Source: Nodularia sphaerocarpa UHCC 0038 | GTDB taxonomy: Bacteria > Cyanobacteriota > Cyanobacteriia > Cyanobacteriales > Nostocaceae | Assembly (NCBI RefSeq): GCF_022376295.1 | Contig: NZ_CP060140.1 | Span: 624,356 to 688,355, forward strand | DNA length: 64,000 nucleotides | Direction of reading: 5' to 3' | Shown here: positions 62,957 through 64,000 of the stretch, piece by piece | Layout: each line of letters starts with the position of its first letter | How positions within the stretch are numbered: the first letter of the stretch is position 1 | Made by a program: the position numbers and the translations under genes | Notes under the pieces: model-generated | The model's database searches: none | Seen by the model: only the letters and a program-made list of their open reading frames with translations | Told to the model about the DNA's origin: nothing

Positions 62957-63891
62957 ACTGGTTCACTCCCTACTCCCCTTTCCTCCAAAAAATAATCAAA
63001 GGTTAACTTATCAGGTAAAGAAGTTTGTGCGCCTAGTTTTGTAGCTGCTAAAGCACCTGCGGCTGAACCCCAAATAATTGCCTGATGTAAAGAAAGTCCG
63101 GTAAAAAGTGCGGCTGCTAAACCACCATTGAACGCATCGCCAGCAGCAACGGTGTCAACAGCATGAACTGGAAAAGCTGGGACAAAAAATGTTTCCTCAG
63201 CAGTGGCGCAGACAACACCTTTTGCACCTAATTTGACGATCGCACATTTCACGCCCCTTTGTAATAAAACTTTAGCTGCTTTAATTGCCGATTCCTGATT
63301 ATCTACAGGAAAACCCACTAATTGCGCTGCTTCTACTTCATTCGGTGTAATAATATCGACTAATGGGTAAAGTTCATCCGGTAAATTCCCTTTTGCTGGT
63401 GCGGGATCTAAAATTACTTGAATATTTGCTTCTTTCGCTGCTTTGGCTGCTGCCAATACGGCATTAATGGGTATTTCTAATTGTAAAAGCAGTAATGAAG
63501 CTGTTGGTAATAAGTCGGATAATCGCTCTATATCTTCTTGATTAACTCGTCCGTTTGCACCAGGAATTACAACGATTTGATTTTCACCTGTGTTATCTAC
63601 GATGATAATAGCAACTCCAGAATTTACGGTTTCATCGATGAAGATATTTTCAGTCTGTACGCCTGCAAGTTGCAAATTTTCGACAAGTTCCACACCAAAA
63701 CTATCTGCGCCGACACGTCCCATCATGTGAGTCGGAATTTCTAATTTCGCTAATGCTACGGCTTGATTTGCTCCTTTGCCTCCTGGTATTTTAAAAAAGT
63801 CTTTTCCTAATATGGTTTCACCTGCAATTGGTAAGCGCGGTGTGGTTGCTACTAGGTCTATGTTGATGCTGCCGAAAACAATAATACTCAT
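62953..63891 (-). CDS. rbsK: Ribokinase
   Basis: 312 residues, PfkB fold. FGSINIDLVATTPRLPIAGETILG, GGKGANQAVALAKLEIPTHMMGRVGAD (PfkB signature 1), ILDPAPAK, TPNEVEAAQLVG and the catalytic DTVAAGDAFNGGLAAAL (signature 2, Asp base) are all present. It phosphorylates ribose, possibly salvaged from nucleosides, which fits the neighbouring cytosine deaminase. The last residues (RGVGSEPV) and the TAG stop are encoded by GGGAGTA-type repeat and palindrome DNA, so the native C-terminus has been altered. Confidence 0.93.
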   Translation of the reverse strand: MSIIVFGSINIDLVATTPRLPIAGETILGKDFFKIPGGKGANQAVALAKLEIPTHMMGRVGADSFGVELVENLQLAGVQTENIFIDETVNSGVAIIIVDNTGENQIVVIPGANGRVNQEDIERLSDLLPTASLLLLQLEIPINAVLAAAKAAKEANIQVILDPAPAKGNLPDELYPLVDIITPNEVEAAQLVGFPVDNQESAIKAAKVLLQRGVKCAIVKLGAKGVVCATAEETFFVPAFPVHAVDTVAAGDAFNGGLAAALFTGLSLHQAIIWGSAAGALAATKLGAQTSLPDKLTFDYFLEERGVGSEPV

Positions 63892-63911
63892 GTTTTGAGA
63901 AGTTTATTTTT

Positions 63912-63956
63912 TTTAACGCAAAGTTACGCAAAGGTTCACGCAAAGGTACGCAGAGT
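63912..63956. repeat. ACGCAAAGGT tandem repeat upstream of rbsK
   Basis: About four units of ACGCAAAG(T/G)TT(C) follow each other just upstream of the ribokinase start. The last ~45 bases of the window show no gene. Confidence 0.6.
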
Positions 63957-64000
63957 GTTTGTTAGGCTCGGCTGCTGATTTTTTTGATATGTTGGTAGAA

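Overview
The window is cyanobacterial, most likely from a filamentous heterocyst-forming (Nostoc/Anabaena-like) genome. Evidence: a psbD-psbC operon with its classic 17-nt overlap, ycf4, an FBT-family transporter and a carotenoid oxygenase, many copies of the HIP1 octamer GCGATCGC, and abundant heptanucleotide short tandem repeats and small inverted-repeat elements between genes. There is no rRNA, no recognisable tRNA, no CRISPR array, and no intact transposase or phage. It reads as ordinary chromosome with accessory patches.

Layout. 1-5.7 kb: the end of a P-type ATPase, recF, an MgtC-like membrane protein and a divergent PEP synthase. 5.9-10.1 kb: a BaeRF-like protein, a DUF1361 membrane protein and an ABC exporter. 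10.3-15.0 kb: an iron/siderophore locus (binding lipoprotein, AMIN-TonB receptor, AraC regulator) with a 22-bp-spaced direct repeat that looks like the regulator's operator. 15.2-16.5 kb: a Uma2 nuclease-fold protein and a small lipoprotein. 16.5-22.5 kb: two adjacent ECF-type Ni/Co uptake operons, one with an M-PDGLE fusion and one of CbiMNQO type. 23.2-24.7 kb: a ferritin-like protein and an FTR1 iron permease. 25 kb: an LCIB-type carbonic anhydrase-like protein beside the decayed tail of an alpha/beta hydrolase. 26-31.7 kb: a same-strand run of ParA-like ATPase, glutaminase, Cache-HAMP-PAS-PAS sensor and SLH/OprB porin.

32-44.5 kb is housekeeping: mobA, a YyaL/DUF255 protein, clpP, a cyanobacterial conserved hypothetical, an RNB-family protein of Zam type that lacks the catalytic aspartates, ubiX, a LapA-domain protein and aroK. 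44.3-48.1 kb is photosynthetic: a PCP_red mini-protein, psbC, psbD and ycf4. 48.3-57 kb holds a cyclophilin lipoprotein, a ketoacyl synthase, a Ser/Thr kinase-FGE fusion whose C-terminus looks like a diversity-generating-retroelement variable region, an FBT transporter, a carotenoid oxygenase and a glutamate dehydrogenase. 57-64 kb is accessory: nested MITE-like elements, a type I restriction system with a methylase-specificity fusion, a yeast-type cytosine deaminase and a ribokinase.

Most striking observations: the likely DGR target at 50.5 kb (no template repeat or reverse transcriptase seen here, so it would be served in trans); the catalytically stripped RNB protein; the M-S restriction fusion with one recognition domain and a heptanucleotide repeat in its coding sequence; the direct-repeat operator before the TonB receptor; and a MITE with an intact 8-bp target duplication. 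All functional calls come from reading motifs; no database search was possible.
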